From an uncultured Sphingomonadaceae bacterium (lineage in GTDB: Bacteria; Pseudomonadota; Alphaproteobacteria; Sphingomonadales; Sphingomonadaceae): a stretch of DNA of 64,000 nt. Each line of letters opens with the position of its first letter. Within the stretch, counting starts at the first letter, position 1. Shown piece by piece: positions 9,857 to 18,581 of this stretch. The translations under genes and the position numbers were made by a program. The stretch is from assembly GCA_947501695.1 (NCBI GenBank), contig CANMWO010000004.1:82733-146732 (forward strand), in the 5' to 3' direction. Under the pieces are notes generated by a model, which saw only the letters and a program-made list of their open reading frames with translations, had not been told where the DNA came from and did no database searches.

Positions 9857-9878
9857 GAATGAGGAAAGTCCCTCATTC
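9857..9878 (+). terminator. Stem-loop after the response regulator
   Basis: Perfect 8 bp inverted repeat GAATGAGG / CCTCATTC with a 6-base loop, 45 bases after the stop codon. There is no real T-tract, so it could equally be an operator or mRNA-stability hairpin. Confidence 0.4.
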
Positions 9879-10016
9879 CATAAAAGCGCGCTTCACCGTG
9901 TAGTTCCGTCCGTCACCCCAAATAGGGGATCGCCCTCATGACAGTTTACATTGCCATATCCTAATTCCGTTTCCGAGGCAGAACGTAAGCTGCCGAATTT
10001 AAGGAAAGGAAATTCA

Positions 10017-10688
10017 ATGACATATTCTTCTAACAAATCTCGACGGTCAACGATCAAGATCGTGGCAGCCTTGGCACTATCGATTCCTGTGGTTGGCCTA
10101 TCTGCCATCGCGACTGCACCTGAAGCGCACGCGCAGGTTACGGCAAAACGGGTCAATGGTATCTATCAAGCAACGAACAACGCATCTCTCATCAATGAGT
10201 TTAAGATGGATGTATTTGGAGGACTTGAGGTTTTCCCAATTCGCAGAGGCAAAAAGCTGAAACCAGTTATCTACCAAAAAGTCAAAGACGGCGTTTGGCG
10301 GGAAGCGGGCCTTTTTAAAAAGAACCGCGCAACATATTCGTTCACGAATTCGGGTGCGATGGTCTGGAAAAGGGGCGCGACCAAAATAACTCTTGTGAGA
10401 ACGGGTCAAATCGCTGGCGATACAGACAAATACAACCTCGAAGGCGAATTTCGATTCTCAAACAACCGTAAAAACATCAATAAGTTTCGAATGACCGATG
10501 GCAACACAGCTACGGTCACGCCCATCCGTAAAGGAAAGACCGGAAAAGCAGTCACCTATAAACGGATCAGTAATAGTGAATTCAAAGATACAGGGGGCAA
10601 AGGTGTCTATACCGTTTTACCCAATGGCAATTTGCTTTGGGAAAGTCGGGACAGCCGCAACATCCGGACCAACCTCACTAAAAGATGA
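10017..10688 (+). CDS. Secreted protein with two tandem homologous domains, function unknown
   Basis: 223 residues. The start at ATG 10017 is preceded by AAGGAAAGGA, much better than the upstream in-frame start. A Sec signal peptide ends near EAHAQ. The mature protein is two copies of an ~85-residue unit: both have an N-x-F-K/R-M-[TD] segment, a V-x-P-I-R-[RK]-G-K motif, then a V-x-Y-[QK]-[KR] strand and a W-containing C-terminal strand. The copies are clearly diverged. I do not recognise the family. The next gene begins within about 100 bases and probably shares its transcript. Confidence 0.8.
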   Translation: MTYSSNKSRRSTIKIVAALALSIPVVGLSAIATAPEAHAQVTAKRVNGIYQATNNASLINEFKMDVFGGLEVFPIRRGKKLKPVIYQKVKDGVWREAGLFKKNRATYSFTNSGAMVWKRGATKITLVRTGQIAGDTDKYNLEGEFRFSNNRKNINKFRMTDGNTATVTPIRKGKTGKAVTYKRISNSEFKDTGGKGVYTVLPNGNLLWESRDSRNIRTNLTKR

Positions 10689-10786
10689 CGCCGACCATTG
10701 CTGGTGCACCTCTAAAAATATCTAGCGGTGCACCAACCTCCGGCACGATTATCATCGGTTTGCCCCAATTTTCGAAAGATAAACCT

Positions 10787-12394
10787 ATGCAAAACCCTGC
10801 TTTATCAATCTTCCATACTCCCAGGCTTCATATCACAAAATGGGTCGGCTCATTCTTGTTCATTTTCGCAGCAACAGGCGCGTTGATGGTACCGATTTCT
10901 ATCGGTCCGCTGTCTTCGGAAGCCTATGCACAAAGCTGCGGTGGTGAAGGTCAAAAAGCGTGTTTCCCGACCAAATGTAATGGCCGTTTGGTGTTAGATT
11001 TCATCAAAGGTGTTTGCATCCGCAAGGATAACGACATCGTCAATACGGTCAAAGATGGGGCAGCAGAAACCGGACAGGCGATCAAGCAGGCTTTGAAGAG
11101 ACCTAATACATGCGGCGGCCTCGGGCAAAAGCCTTGCCCTCCTCCGTATATCCCATCTTGCAATGGTCGACTGGTTCAACATTTCATCAAAAATCAATGT
11201 ATTCAAAATGATGCAGATATTGTCAATCTGGCCAAAAATACGGTCAAAGAGAGCGGAAATTTACTGGGTATAGTCATTCGGTCCATGACAAAATGCAGCC
11301 TGGATACAATGATGCGAAATCGGCAACGGGTTGATCAATCGATACTTGCGCAGCGGATGATGTCCAGCAGTTGTATGCAGACCATCTTAAACGAAGCAAA
11401 GCGAGCCGGATATCAAACTGTAACTTTTGGTGCCAGTGGTGGTGGAGCCTTTGGTGTCGGATTTGAAGGAGAAAATGGTTTCGCATTCGATGTGAACGGC
11501 AAACAGTCTGTTGCGACATATCACACTCTTGGGGTTAAGTTCATTGCTCTGGGCGCAGGGTCTGCCGTTACCGTTGGAATGTATAAGAAAAATAACCATG
11601 CATTTGGAGGAGATGCCCATGGCGCGACAGTGGCATTTGCTGCGATTGGGGGTAGTGGCGCTTCGGCCTATTTCAATTATGATAGCGGCAAGGTTGAGGG
11701 TGTTTCTGCTTTTTTGACTGGCGGTGCACGCGCCGAGCTGTCCTATGTTCGAAATACAACAAAGGTGTTGCCTACCCGCATTGCGGCGGCATCGCCACCA
11801 GCCTACGTTCGGCCGATTGTAGAAGAAGAGATATATACTGAATATATTCCTGAACCAGATTACTATCCAGAGCCGGATTATGCAGCGCCGCCTCCAACGA
11901 CTGCGGAGTTGGCTCAAGGAGCAGCAAACAATATTGCAGCAGCTCTTACCGCAGCAATTATCGCAAGACGGGAGATCAAGAGGGCACAAAAGGCACGCGA
12001 TGCCGAGCGGACTATGCTAAAGTTATGTAACCGGACGGGTTCCAAAAAAATTGCGATCGGATTTGCCTATTGGAAAGAAGCCGCCATAGGCGGAGAAGCG
12101 GGTTGGTTCTCTCAGGGGCGTTACTTTGCCAAGCGGAAAAAATGTGCAAACCTATTTTTACCAGACGGACCGGACGGAAAAGGCATGGAATATTCTGTAC
12201 GCATTTGGGCGTTTGATCCAAAAACCGACAAAAACTGGACCGGTAACAGCACACCTATGTGTACGGATAAAGAGAAAGCCTATTCGTTCCGCAATGCCGA
12301 TACACTACCTTGTATGGGCAGTTCGTTACGCGTGTTCCATTCAATAGCCATGGAAGCTGGCCGAGGTGAGAATGTCTATAACTTTGTCGATTGA
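10787..12394 (+). CDS. Secreted Cys-rich repeat protein with a C-terminal DUF1036-like domain
   Basis: About 535 residues. The frame extends up to ATG 10685, where it overlaps the previous stop (ATGA), but a start at 10787 gives a more usual signal peptide ending near SSEAYAQ. Two Cys-containing modules follow, each of the form CGG-x-GQK-x-C ... CNGRLV-x-x-FI ... CI-x-x-D-x-DIVN. A Gly/Ala-rich region (TFGASGGGAFGVGF) follows, then a Pro/Glu/Tyr-rich linker. The last ~120 residues (LCNRTGSKKIAIGFAYWKE ... GWFSQG) resemble DUF1036. Role unknown; likely periplasmic or surface-exposed. Confidence 0.78.
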   Translation: MQNPALSIFHTPRLHITKWVGSFLFIFAATGALMVPISIGPLSSEAYAQSCGGEGQKACFPTKCNGRLVLDFIKGVCIRKDNDIVNTVKDGAAETGQAIKQALKRPNTCGGLGQKPCPPPYIPSCNGRLVQHFIKNQCIQNDADIVNLAKNTVKESGNLLGIVIRSMTKCSLDTMMRNRQRVDQSILAQRMMSSSCMQTILNEAKRAGYQTVTFGASGGGAFGVGFEGENGFAFDVNGKQSVATYHTLGVKFIALGAGSAVTVGMYKKNNHAFGGDAHGATVAFAAIGGSGASAYFNYDSGKVEGVSAFLTGGARAELSYVRNTTKVLPTRIAAASPPAYVRPIVEEEIYTEYIPEPDYYPEPDYAAPPPTTAELAQGAANNIAAALTAAIIARREIKRAQKARDAERTMLKLCNRTGSKKIAIGFAYWKEAAIGGEAGWFSQGRYFAKRKKCANLFLPDGPDGKGMEYSVRIWAFDPKTDKNWTGNSTPMCTDKEKAYSFRNADTLPCMGSSLRVFHSIAMEAGRGENVYNFVD

Positions 12395-12416
12395 GAGGCT
12401 CTGGGTTGCAAATCCT

Positions 12417-12447
12417 AACGTCCGTTTTTGCGCCCATAGCGGACGTT
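12417..12447. terminator. Hairpin repeat, family GTCCG...CGGAC, copy 1
   Basis: Inverted repeat AACGTCCG ... CGGACGTT between two convergent genes. Related hairpins occur at 42996-43032 and 62372-62406, each just beyond a stop codon, so the element is a repeated sequence that probably works as a bidirectional terminator. Confidence 0.65.
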
Positions 12448-12462
12448 GGCGCCACCCAATGA

Positions 12463-14736
12463 TCAATCAAACTTGCCTGTCTTTGGGAAACCCGTTGGTG
12501 GCAAGCGTCCAGCCGCGCCGCGTGCAACGCGCCACATAGTAAGATCGTGCTCGGTGCGAGTCCGGCCAGTGTCACCACCCATGGCCCAGCTCAGGCCTTC
12601 TTCGAGCTTGAATACCGTTGCATCGGATAAGCCCCCGTCTTTATAGCGTTGCAACATAACGCCCTGCCCCTTGGCCATTTCCGGCATTTCCGACAGCGCG
12701 AAAACAACGAGTTTGCGGTTATCGCCGATCGCGGCGACATGGTCTGCATCAGCGGGAACCGGACGCACTACTAACAATCTGGCGTCGCCCTTCAGGTTCA
12801 CGACCTGACGCCCTTTTTTGGTTTCGGCAACCACATCGGCGATATTGGTGACAAACCCGCGTCCCCAAGTCGAGGCGATCAGCAACTTGGCCTTCATATC
12901 CGCCACCATCATCGAAATCGGTTCCGCACCCGGATCCATATCGACCATCGAAGCGACGGGTTCGCCAAAGCCACGGGCGCCGGGTAATTTATCCGCGCCC
13001 AAAGTGTAGAAACGGCCATTGTCACAGCACATCAGTAGCTTGTCCGTCGTCTGCGCGTGGAACGCAAATTTCGGGCCGTCGCCTTCCTTGAACTTGAAGC
13101 TATCCGGCGCGCTGAGGTCGGCGTGGCCCTTCATCGCCTTGATCCAGCCGCGCTGCGACATGATCACCGTAACCGGTTCTTTCTCGATAAAGGCTTCGAG
13201 CGAAATTTCTCGAGCTGGCGCGGCTTCTTCCAGCATCGTGCGACGGGCACCCAGTTCTGTATCCTCGCCATAAAGCTTGCGCATAGCCGCCAAGTCTTTT
13301 TTCAGTCGGGTCTTCTGTCGTGCTGGACTGTCGATCAGTTTCGCAAGCCCTTCGCGTTCTTCGAGCAGCTTGTCTCGCTCGGTCCGCAGCTCCATTTCCT
13401 CGAGCTTGCGCAAAGACCGCAACCGCATGTTGAGGATCGCCTCCGCCTGACGGTCGGTAAGCTTAAACTCCTCCATCAGCATCGGTTTGGGTTCATCATT
13501 ATTGCGGATAATCTCGATCACACGGTCAAGATTGAGATAGGCAATGATATAGCCTTCAAGCAGCTCCAACCGCGCATCAATCTTGTCAACGCGGTGCTGC
13601 GAACGGCGCACCAGCACTTCAATCTGATGGACAATCCAATGTTGCAGGACTTCGGTGATGCCCATGACTTTGGGCGTACGATCCTTGTCGAGCACATTCA
13701 TGTTGAGCGAGAAACGGTTTTCCAGATCGCTCATCCGGAACAAAGCGTTCATCAAGTCTTCGGGATCAACCGCACGGCTTTTGGGTTCCAGCACAATGCG
13801 GATCTGTTCGTCGGACTCGTCGCGGATGTCGGCAAGAATGGGCAGCTTCTTGTCGGCGATAATCTGGGCAATCTGTTCAATCAACTTGCCCTTTTGCACC
13901 TGATAAGGAATTTCGGTGACGACAACCTGCCACGCACCGCGCCCTTCGGCATCTTCTTTTTCCCACTTGGCCCGCACGCGCATCGCGCCGCGTCCGCTTT
14001 CATAGGCCGCATCGATAACCGATTTCGGGTCAACCAATGTGCCACCAGTGGCGAGATCTGGTCCTTTGACAATTTCCATTATCTCGGCATGTTCGGCCTT
14101 GGGTTTTTCGATGAGTAACGTAGCGGCATCGATAATCTCGGCCACATTATGTGACGGGATACTGGTTGCCATGCCCACTGCAATGCCGCTCGCGCCATTG
14201 GCCAGCAGGTTGGGAAACAAACCGGGCATGATTTCCGGCTCTTCATCTTCGCCGTTATAAGTGGGTTTGAAATCCACCGTGCCTTCGTCGAGACCATGCA
14301 TCAGCTCAATCGCCGTGCGGGTCAGACGCGCTTCGGTATACCGATAGGCCGCCGCATTATCACCGTCGATATTGCCGAAATTCCCCTGCCCATCGACGAG
14401 CGGGTAGCGCATCGAAAAACTCTGTGCGAGCCGGACCATCGCGTCATAAACCGACTGATCGCCATGCGGGTGATACTTACCGATCACATCGCCGACAACG
14501 CGAGCGCATTTCTTATAGCCTTGCGACGGGTCCAGTTTCAGCAGCCGCATCGCCCATAAAAGACGCCGATGCACTGGTTTCAAGCCATCGCGCAGATCAG
14601 GCAGCGACCGCGCGGTAATCGTCGACATCGCATAAATTAGGTAACGCTCGGACAGGGCCGCATCAAACGGGGCGTCAACTATGGCGTCAAATTCATCTTC
14701 GGGTGCCGCTTCGGGCGGGTCGGTTACATCACTCAT
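12463..14736 (-). CDS. parC: DNA topoisomerase IV subunit A
   Basis: 757 residues, usual for alphaproteobacterial ParC. The N-terminal breakage-reunion domain has ARSLPDLRDGLKPVHRRLLW, the KYHPHGD motif and the catalytic tyrosine in AYRYTEARLT (about Y133). The C-terminal part is a shortened beta-pinwheel. With ParE it decatenates daughter chromosomes and relaxes supercoils. The length, the short C-terminal domain and the overall motif set favour ParC over GyrA. The position matching E. coli ParC Ser80 is Gln (HPHGDQSVYDAM). The gene converges on the DUF1036 gene, separated by a hairpin. Confidence 0.95.
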   Translation of the reverse strand: MSDVTDPPEAAPEDEFDAIVDAPFDAALSERYLIYAMSTITARSLPDLRDGLKPVHRRLLWAMRLLKLDPSQGYKKCARVVGDVIGKYHPHGDQSVYDAMVRLAQSFSMRYPLVDGQGNFGNIDGDNAAAYRYTEARLTRTAIELMHGLDEGTVDFKPTYNGEDEEPEIMPGLFPNLLANGASGIAVGMATSIPSHNVAEIIDAATLLIEKPKAEHAEIMEIVKGPDLATGGTLVDPKSVIDAAYESGRGAMRVRAKWEKEDAEGRGAWQVVVTEIPYQVQKGKLIEQIAQIIADKKLPILADIRDESDEQIRIVLEPKSRAVDPEDLMNALFRMSDLENRFSLNMNVLDKDRTPKVMGITEVLQHWIVHQIEVLVRRSQHRVDKIDARLELLEGYIIAYLNLDRVIEIIRNNDEPKPMLMEEFKLTDRQAEAILNMRLRSLRKLEEMELRTERDKLLEEREGLAKLIDSPARQKTRLKKDLAAMRKLYGEDTELGARRTMLEEAAPAREISLEAFIEKEPVTVIMSQRGWIKAMKGHADLSAPDSFKFKEGDGPKFAFHAQTTDKLLMCCDNGRFYTLGADKLPGARGFGEPVASMVDMDPGAEPISMMVADMKAKLLIASTWGRGFVTNIADVVAETKKGRQVVNLKGDARLLVVRPVPADADHVAAIGDNRKLVVFALSEMPEMAKGQGVMLQRYKDGGLSDATVFKLEEGLSWAMGGDTGRTRTEHDLTMWRVARGAAGRLPPTGFPKTGKFD

Positions 14737-14778
14737 GGATTGAGCGATAGCAGGGTGGATTCATGCTGTGTAGTGGGA

Positions 14779-15231
14779 TTATTTGCTGAGCCATTCTTTT
14801 GGCAAATCCACCCCCTCACGTTCATTGTCCCAGATCATCGCCATGATCCACCATCGGCCAGAACGATTGGGTGCATCATTCCAAAGATGCACCATGTTGA
14901 CACCGCGAAACTGGATCTCCGGATGCTCCGGCGTCTCTCGCGCTTCATAGGTGGAATAGACATGGGCGATCTGACCGAAAACATCCGTCTTGCGGCCAAT
15001 TTCAATCTCGTAGAACGAGCGACCCTCGAGCAGCGGGATAGTCGCCTCGACAAATTCATCATAGGTGAAGGGAAAGATGACCGGCTCGCCATCAACAATC
15101 CGCGTGCGATTGATCAGCGCTTTGGGATGATAAATTTCGCGGTCACGTTCCCAATCCTGCCCGCCCGGTGGTCCAGAGATACAATCATAAAGCGTTTCCA
15201 TGACTTCATCGATCGTGTCATATTTGGCCAA
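14779..15231 (-). CDS. NTF2-like (SnoaL/DUF4440-type) small protein
   Basis: About 150 residues, Trp- and acid-rich, with an alpha helix followed by a curved-sheet pattern (ETLYDCISGP ... EATIPLLEGR ... VHLWNDAPNR). This matches the NTF2-like fold used by SnoaL/DUF4440 proteins. No catalytic residue can be assigned. The frame opens at GTG 15243, but GGAGGG sits inside that extension at 15235-15240 and ideally serves TTG 15231 (giving M-AKYDTIDEV), so I prefer TTG. It lies downstream of parC's start on the same strand, 42 bases from it. Confidence 0.7.
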   Translation of the reverse strand: MAKYDTIDEVMETLYDCISGPPGGQDWERDREIYHPKALINRTRIVDGEPVIFPFTYDEFVEATIPLLEGRSFYEIEIGRKTDVFGQIAHVYSTYEARETPEHPEIQFRGVNMVHLWNDAPNRSGRWWIMAMIWDNEREGVDLPKEWLSK

Positions 15232-15278
15232 AATACCCTCCACTTAACGTTTCGTCGTTCAAAATAAACGCTTTGTCG

Positions 15279-15307
15279 TTGACTATGTGATATTGTTACA
15301 TTAATTC
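15279..15307 (+). promoter_or_regulatory. Candidate sigma-70 promoter for the DUF4349 lipoprotein
   Basis: TTGACT at 15279-15284, a 17-base spacer, then TAATTC at 15302-15307, about 33 bases before the lipoprotein start at 15340. The match is moderate at the -10 box. Confidence 0.5.
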
Positions 15308-15339
15308 TACTGACCCCAACATGGAGAGGAGTGAGACCC

Positions 15340-16272
15340 ATGCGCAAGACCTTATTCACAGCCTTAAGCACCGGCGTAGCGATTTTTAGCCTGGCCGCTT
15401 GTGCTGATGGCAGTCAGAATGCTGCGGATTATGACATGGCCGAAGCCGAAGGAGCCGTGGCGGATGCCAGCGGCGGCGCAAAACAAGCAGCATTAGCCGC
15501 TCCAGCGGAAGGCAGCACCTCGACAACCGAAATCCCCGTCAGCCAGCCGCAAATTGCTTATAGCTATGATTACGGCTTCCGCTTGCCCTCGGCCGAAATT
15601 CCAAAGGCGCAACAACAGCATATTTCCCTGTGTAACAAGATGCCGGCCAATGGCTGCCGCGTTCTCAACATGTCCAACAGCGGCGGCGAAGGCGACTATG
15701 CCAACGGCCGTTTGCACCTGGAAGTCACAGCCCCCAAAGCGCGTGTCTTTGGCGAACAGCTGGCTGAGGCCGTAGATCAAAACGGCGGAAGCCAGATATC
15801 GTCCTCAATCCAAGGTGAAGACCTGTCCAAGAAAATTGTCGATACTGAAGCGCGGTTGCGCAGCCGGGTCTTACTATCCCAACGTCTCACCGAATTGCTG
15901 CGCACTCGCAAAGGCACAGTTGCCGAACTGGTCGAAGCCGAACGCGCCGTTACCGACGTAAACGAAGAAATTGACCAAGCCCGCAGTTGGCTGAAAGAAA
16001 TGCGTGGACGCGTCGCCTATAGCACCGTGATGATCAACTATCAGTCCGGCGCTCCGGGATCTGGCGGTTTTACCCGGCCGATCCGCGAAGCCTTTGGCGG
16101 CGTCGCGTCGACCTTGGGCTATTCAGTGGGCGCTGCAGTCACTTTCATCGCCGCTCTTTTGCCCTGGATATTACTCCTCGCTCTCGCAGTTTATCTGCGC
16201 CGCCGGTTTAAGAGTACAGATCGCAGCTTCTGGGGCCGAAAGCTGGAACCCGCCGCGCCCGCAGAGGATTGA
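15340..16272 (+). CDS. DUF4349-type lipoprotein with C-terminal membrane segment
   Basis: About 310 residues. GGAGAGGAG lies eight bases before ATG 15340, so the GTG nine bases earlier is rejected. A lipobox (FSLAAC, Cys21) marks a lipoprotein. An Ala-rich segment is followed by an extracytoplasmic domain (LHLEVTAPKARVFGEQLAEA) and a helical coiled-coil hairpin (GTVAELVEAERAVTDVNEEI). The C-terminal transmembrane segment is FIAALLPWILLLALAVYL with an arginine-rich tail. This arrangement is typical of DUF4349 proteins, whose function is unknown. Confidence 0.85.
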   Translation: MRKTLFTALSTGVAIFSLAACADGSQNAADYDMAEAEGAVADASGGAKQAALAAPAEGSTSTTEIPVSQPQIAYSYDYGFRLPSAEIPKAQQQHISLCNKMPANGCRVLNMSNSGGEGDYANGRLHLEVTAPKARVFGEQLAEAVDQNGGSQISSSIQGEDLSKKIVDTEARLRSRVLLSQRLTELLRTRKGTVAELVEAERAVTDVNEEIDQARSWLKEMRGRVAYSTVMINYQSGAPGSGGFTRPIREAFGGVASTLGYSVGAAVTFIAALLPWILLLALAVYLRRRFKSTDRSFWGRKLEPAAPAED

Positions 16273-16311
16273 TTGCGCCGCCAACTGCTTTGGCTTATAG
16301 AAACAAAACGT

Positions 16312-16368
16312 TGCCCCGATTAGTCCGAGTCCGCTTGATTCGCACAGTCGGGGCTTGGTTTTTGATGC
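16312..16368 (+). terminator. Rho-independent terminator candidate
   Basis: GCCCCGA and TCGGGGC form the arms of an inverted repeat, followed by TTGGTTTTT. It lies between the DUF4349 gene and purC. The loop is long, so folding is less certain. Confidence 0.5.
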
Positions 16369-16393
16369 TTCTTCCTGTGAGTAGGAACCCGAT

Positions 16394-17173
16394 ATGTCCC
16401 GTCGTCGCCAAATTTACGAAGGCAAAGCCAAGATCCTTTATGAAGGACCAGAACCTGGTACAATCATTCAGTATTTCAAGGATGATGCGACCGCTTTTAA
16501 CGCGGAGAAAAAGGGCACGATTAACGGCAAAGGCGTGATCAACAACCGTGTGAGCGAGCATATTTTCACGCTGCTTGGTCTTATCGGAATTCCCAGCCAT
16601 TTCATTCGCCGCCTGAATATGCGCGAGCAATTGGTGAAGCAGGTAGAAATTGTTCCCATCGAAGTCATCGTCCGCAACGTTGCTGCCGGATCGTTGAGCA
16701 AGCGCCTGGGTATCGAGGAAGGCACACCGCTACCGCATACCTTGTTGGAATATTGCTACAAGGACGACGCCCTGGGTGACCCATTGGTCGCAGAAGAGCA
16801 TATTGCCTGTTTTGGTTGGGCCACGCAGGAAGAAATGCAGGATATTTCCGCCATGGCGATCCGTATTAATGACTTCATGGCGGGTATGTTTGCTGGAATC
16901 GGAATAAAATTGGTCGATTTTAAACTCGAATTTGGCCGGCTTTTTGACGGCGATTTCTCGCGCATCATTTTGGCTGATGAGATCAGCCCGGATGGCTGCC
17001 GGCTGTGGGATATCGAGACCAATGAAAAGCTCGACAAGGACCGCTTTCGCCGTGATCTTGGCGGAGAAGCCGAAGCATATCAGGAAGTTGCCCGGCGTAT
17101 GGGATTATTCCCGGAAGGCGGCGTAAGCGAAGTAGCCGACCTTGATAGTGAACGGAAAAAGCGCGGAAAGTAA
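16394..17173 (+). CDS. purC: Phosphoribosylaminoimidazole-succinocarboxamide synthase
   Basis: 259 residues, normal length. The N-terminus [16 protein letters not shown] and the signature [10 protein letters not shown] ... [14 protein letters not shown] identify SAICAR synthetase. It ligates aspartate to CAIR using ATP in purine synthesis. In many alphaproteobacteria purC is followed directly by purS and purQ; here a surface lipoprotein gene and its transporter lie in between. GAGTAGGAA before the ATG is a weak ribosome site. Confidence 0.97.
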   Translation: MSRRRQIYEGKAKILYEGPEPGTIIQYFKDDATAFNAEKKGTINGKGVINNRVSEHIFTLLGLIGIPSHFIRRLNMREQLVKQVEIVPIEVIVRNVAAGSLSKRLGIEEGTPLPHTLLEYCYKDDALGDPLVAEEHIACFGWATQEEMQDISAMAIRINDFMAGMFAGIGIKLVDFKLEFGRLFDGDFSRIILADEISPDGCRLWDIETNEKLDKDRFRRDLGGEAEAYQEVARRMGLFPEGGVSEVADLDSERKKRGK

Positions 17174-17327
17174 CCATAGTTTTTCGGGCTATTGTTAAAT
17201 CATAAGATGGATAGATGCCCCTAGGGGGCGGAAAATCACCTATAAACTACCGCGATGGTTTACGCGAATTTAACCATTAGACTGATAGCACCGCCCTCAT
17301 GTGGAACTCATGTGAGGAATTTTTCCG

Positions 17328-18572
17328 ATGCGTCTTTTGATCTTGTTAGCCAGTACAACCATGCTTGCCGCTTGTGGCGGCGCCGGCCCCCAATCTGCAG
17401 GCAGCGCTGCACCGGGCGATGGCGGCACCGGAACCGGTGGCGGAAATGGCAGCGGTGAAACTCATACATTTGTCAATCCGACCGAGCAAAAGACCTATAA
17501 GGCCATCGGAAGCACACACAGCTATCAGTATGAAGTTGTTAACGCAGGCGATCCAGGTGTCCGGCAAGGCGCTCAACTTTATCAGGGCGATGCAAAAACC
17601 GTACGCAACACCGACCTCACCGTTGATTACAACCCGCGCGATGCGATTTTTGACGTTAGTTTTACTAACGGTTTGGCTGGAACAACAGCAACCAGCCGAT
17701 TCCAAGATCCTCTGCATCGCACCGATTTTGGAGGAGCGCTTGAACCACAATTCGGGACGCCAGATCTTGAATCTGCCAATTTCGGATTGCAAGAAATCAA
17801 CTATCTCGAGTCAGGCAGCGGAGACAATCTCGTGCGTCGACCTGGTGGCGAGTTTATTTTCGATCTCATCGATACCGGGGCACCGGGCAGTTATGATGTC
17901 ACGACTTTCTTCCACCAGACGCCCGGAACAGAAACACAATATGTTAACTTTGCTGGCTATCTTCGAAACACCGCCGGCGTTGTTCAATCCGATATAAATA
18001 ATCCGGATGGCAGTACTACCACCATAGTAACGCAAACCAATACGTTTGAACGGGGCGCTTTTGCTTATGGCGAACTGACGCCAGCCGACGATATCCCTAC
18101 AACCGGAACCGGTTCCTTTGAAGGGGCCATGGTAGCGACCATGGTCTTCAATGATTTGCCCGATGCACTGGGTAACACAGACACGTATTTCCAATGGATC
18201 GCAGGCCGTGCAGATACCGCCATCGATTTCGGTGCAAATACATTTTCCCTGTCTCTCGACGGCAATGTCGGGGCACCTCTGTTCGACGGCACCAGCCGAG
18301 CGCACAGCGTCTTGGAAGGGGCACAATTTCGCGCCAACGGCGCTGGCCAAATCGATTTGGTAGCTGCGGGCGGCTTTTTCGGTCAGTTTAACGAAGCATG
18401 GGTTGTGAACCCGGGCGGCGGACGACTCGACATAAACATTGCTGGCTCTAGCATCGACGGCGCCTTCTATGGCCCCAATGGCGAAGAAATTGGCGGCGGA
18501 TACCGCATCGTTGGCGGCACACCAGATGAACGGATCGATATTTTGGGAACCTTTGTCGGCAGAGGCAACTAG
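17328..18572 (+). CDS. TbpB-like surface lipoprotein, probable Slam substrate
   Basis: 414 residues. The signal ends in a lipobox (MLAAC, Cys16) followed by a Gly/Ser-rich tether. The mature part is beta-rich, and the last ~40 residues (SSIDGAFYGPNGEEIGGGYR ... ILGTFVG) match the end of transferrin-binding-protein-like beta-barrel domains (TbpB_B_D type). Such lipoproteins are flipped to the cell surface and bind host or environmental ligands. The Slam-type gene nine bases downstream supports this. The ligand is unknown; nothing here proves transferrin or haem binding. Confidence 0.82.
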   Translation: MRLLILLASTTMLAACGGAGPQSAGSAAPGDGGTGTGGGNGSGETHTFVNPTEQKTYKAIGSTHSYQYEVVNAGDPGVRQGAQLYQGDAKTVRNTDLTVDYNPRDAIFDVSFTNGLAGTTATSRFQDPLHRTDFGGALEPQFGTPDLESANFGLQEINYLESGSGDNLVRRPGGEFIFDLIDTGAPGSYDVTTFFHQTPGTETQYVNFAGYLRNTAGVVQSDINNPDGSTTTIVTQTNTFERGAFAYGELTPADDIPTTGTGSFEGAMVATMVFNDLPDALGNTDTYFQWIAGRADTAIDFGANTFSLSLDGNVGAPLFDGTSRAHSVLEGAQFRANGAGQIDLVAAGGFFGQFNEAWVVNPGGGRLDINIAGSSIDGAFYGPNGEEIGGGYRIVGGTPDERIDILGTFVGRGN

Positions 18573-18581
18573 GGGACAGGC

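Noticed and set aside
13057..14118. 353-codon plus frame inside parC
   Set aside because: Antisense shadow of a strongly conserved essential gene; no signal or domain of its own.
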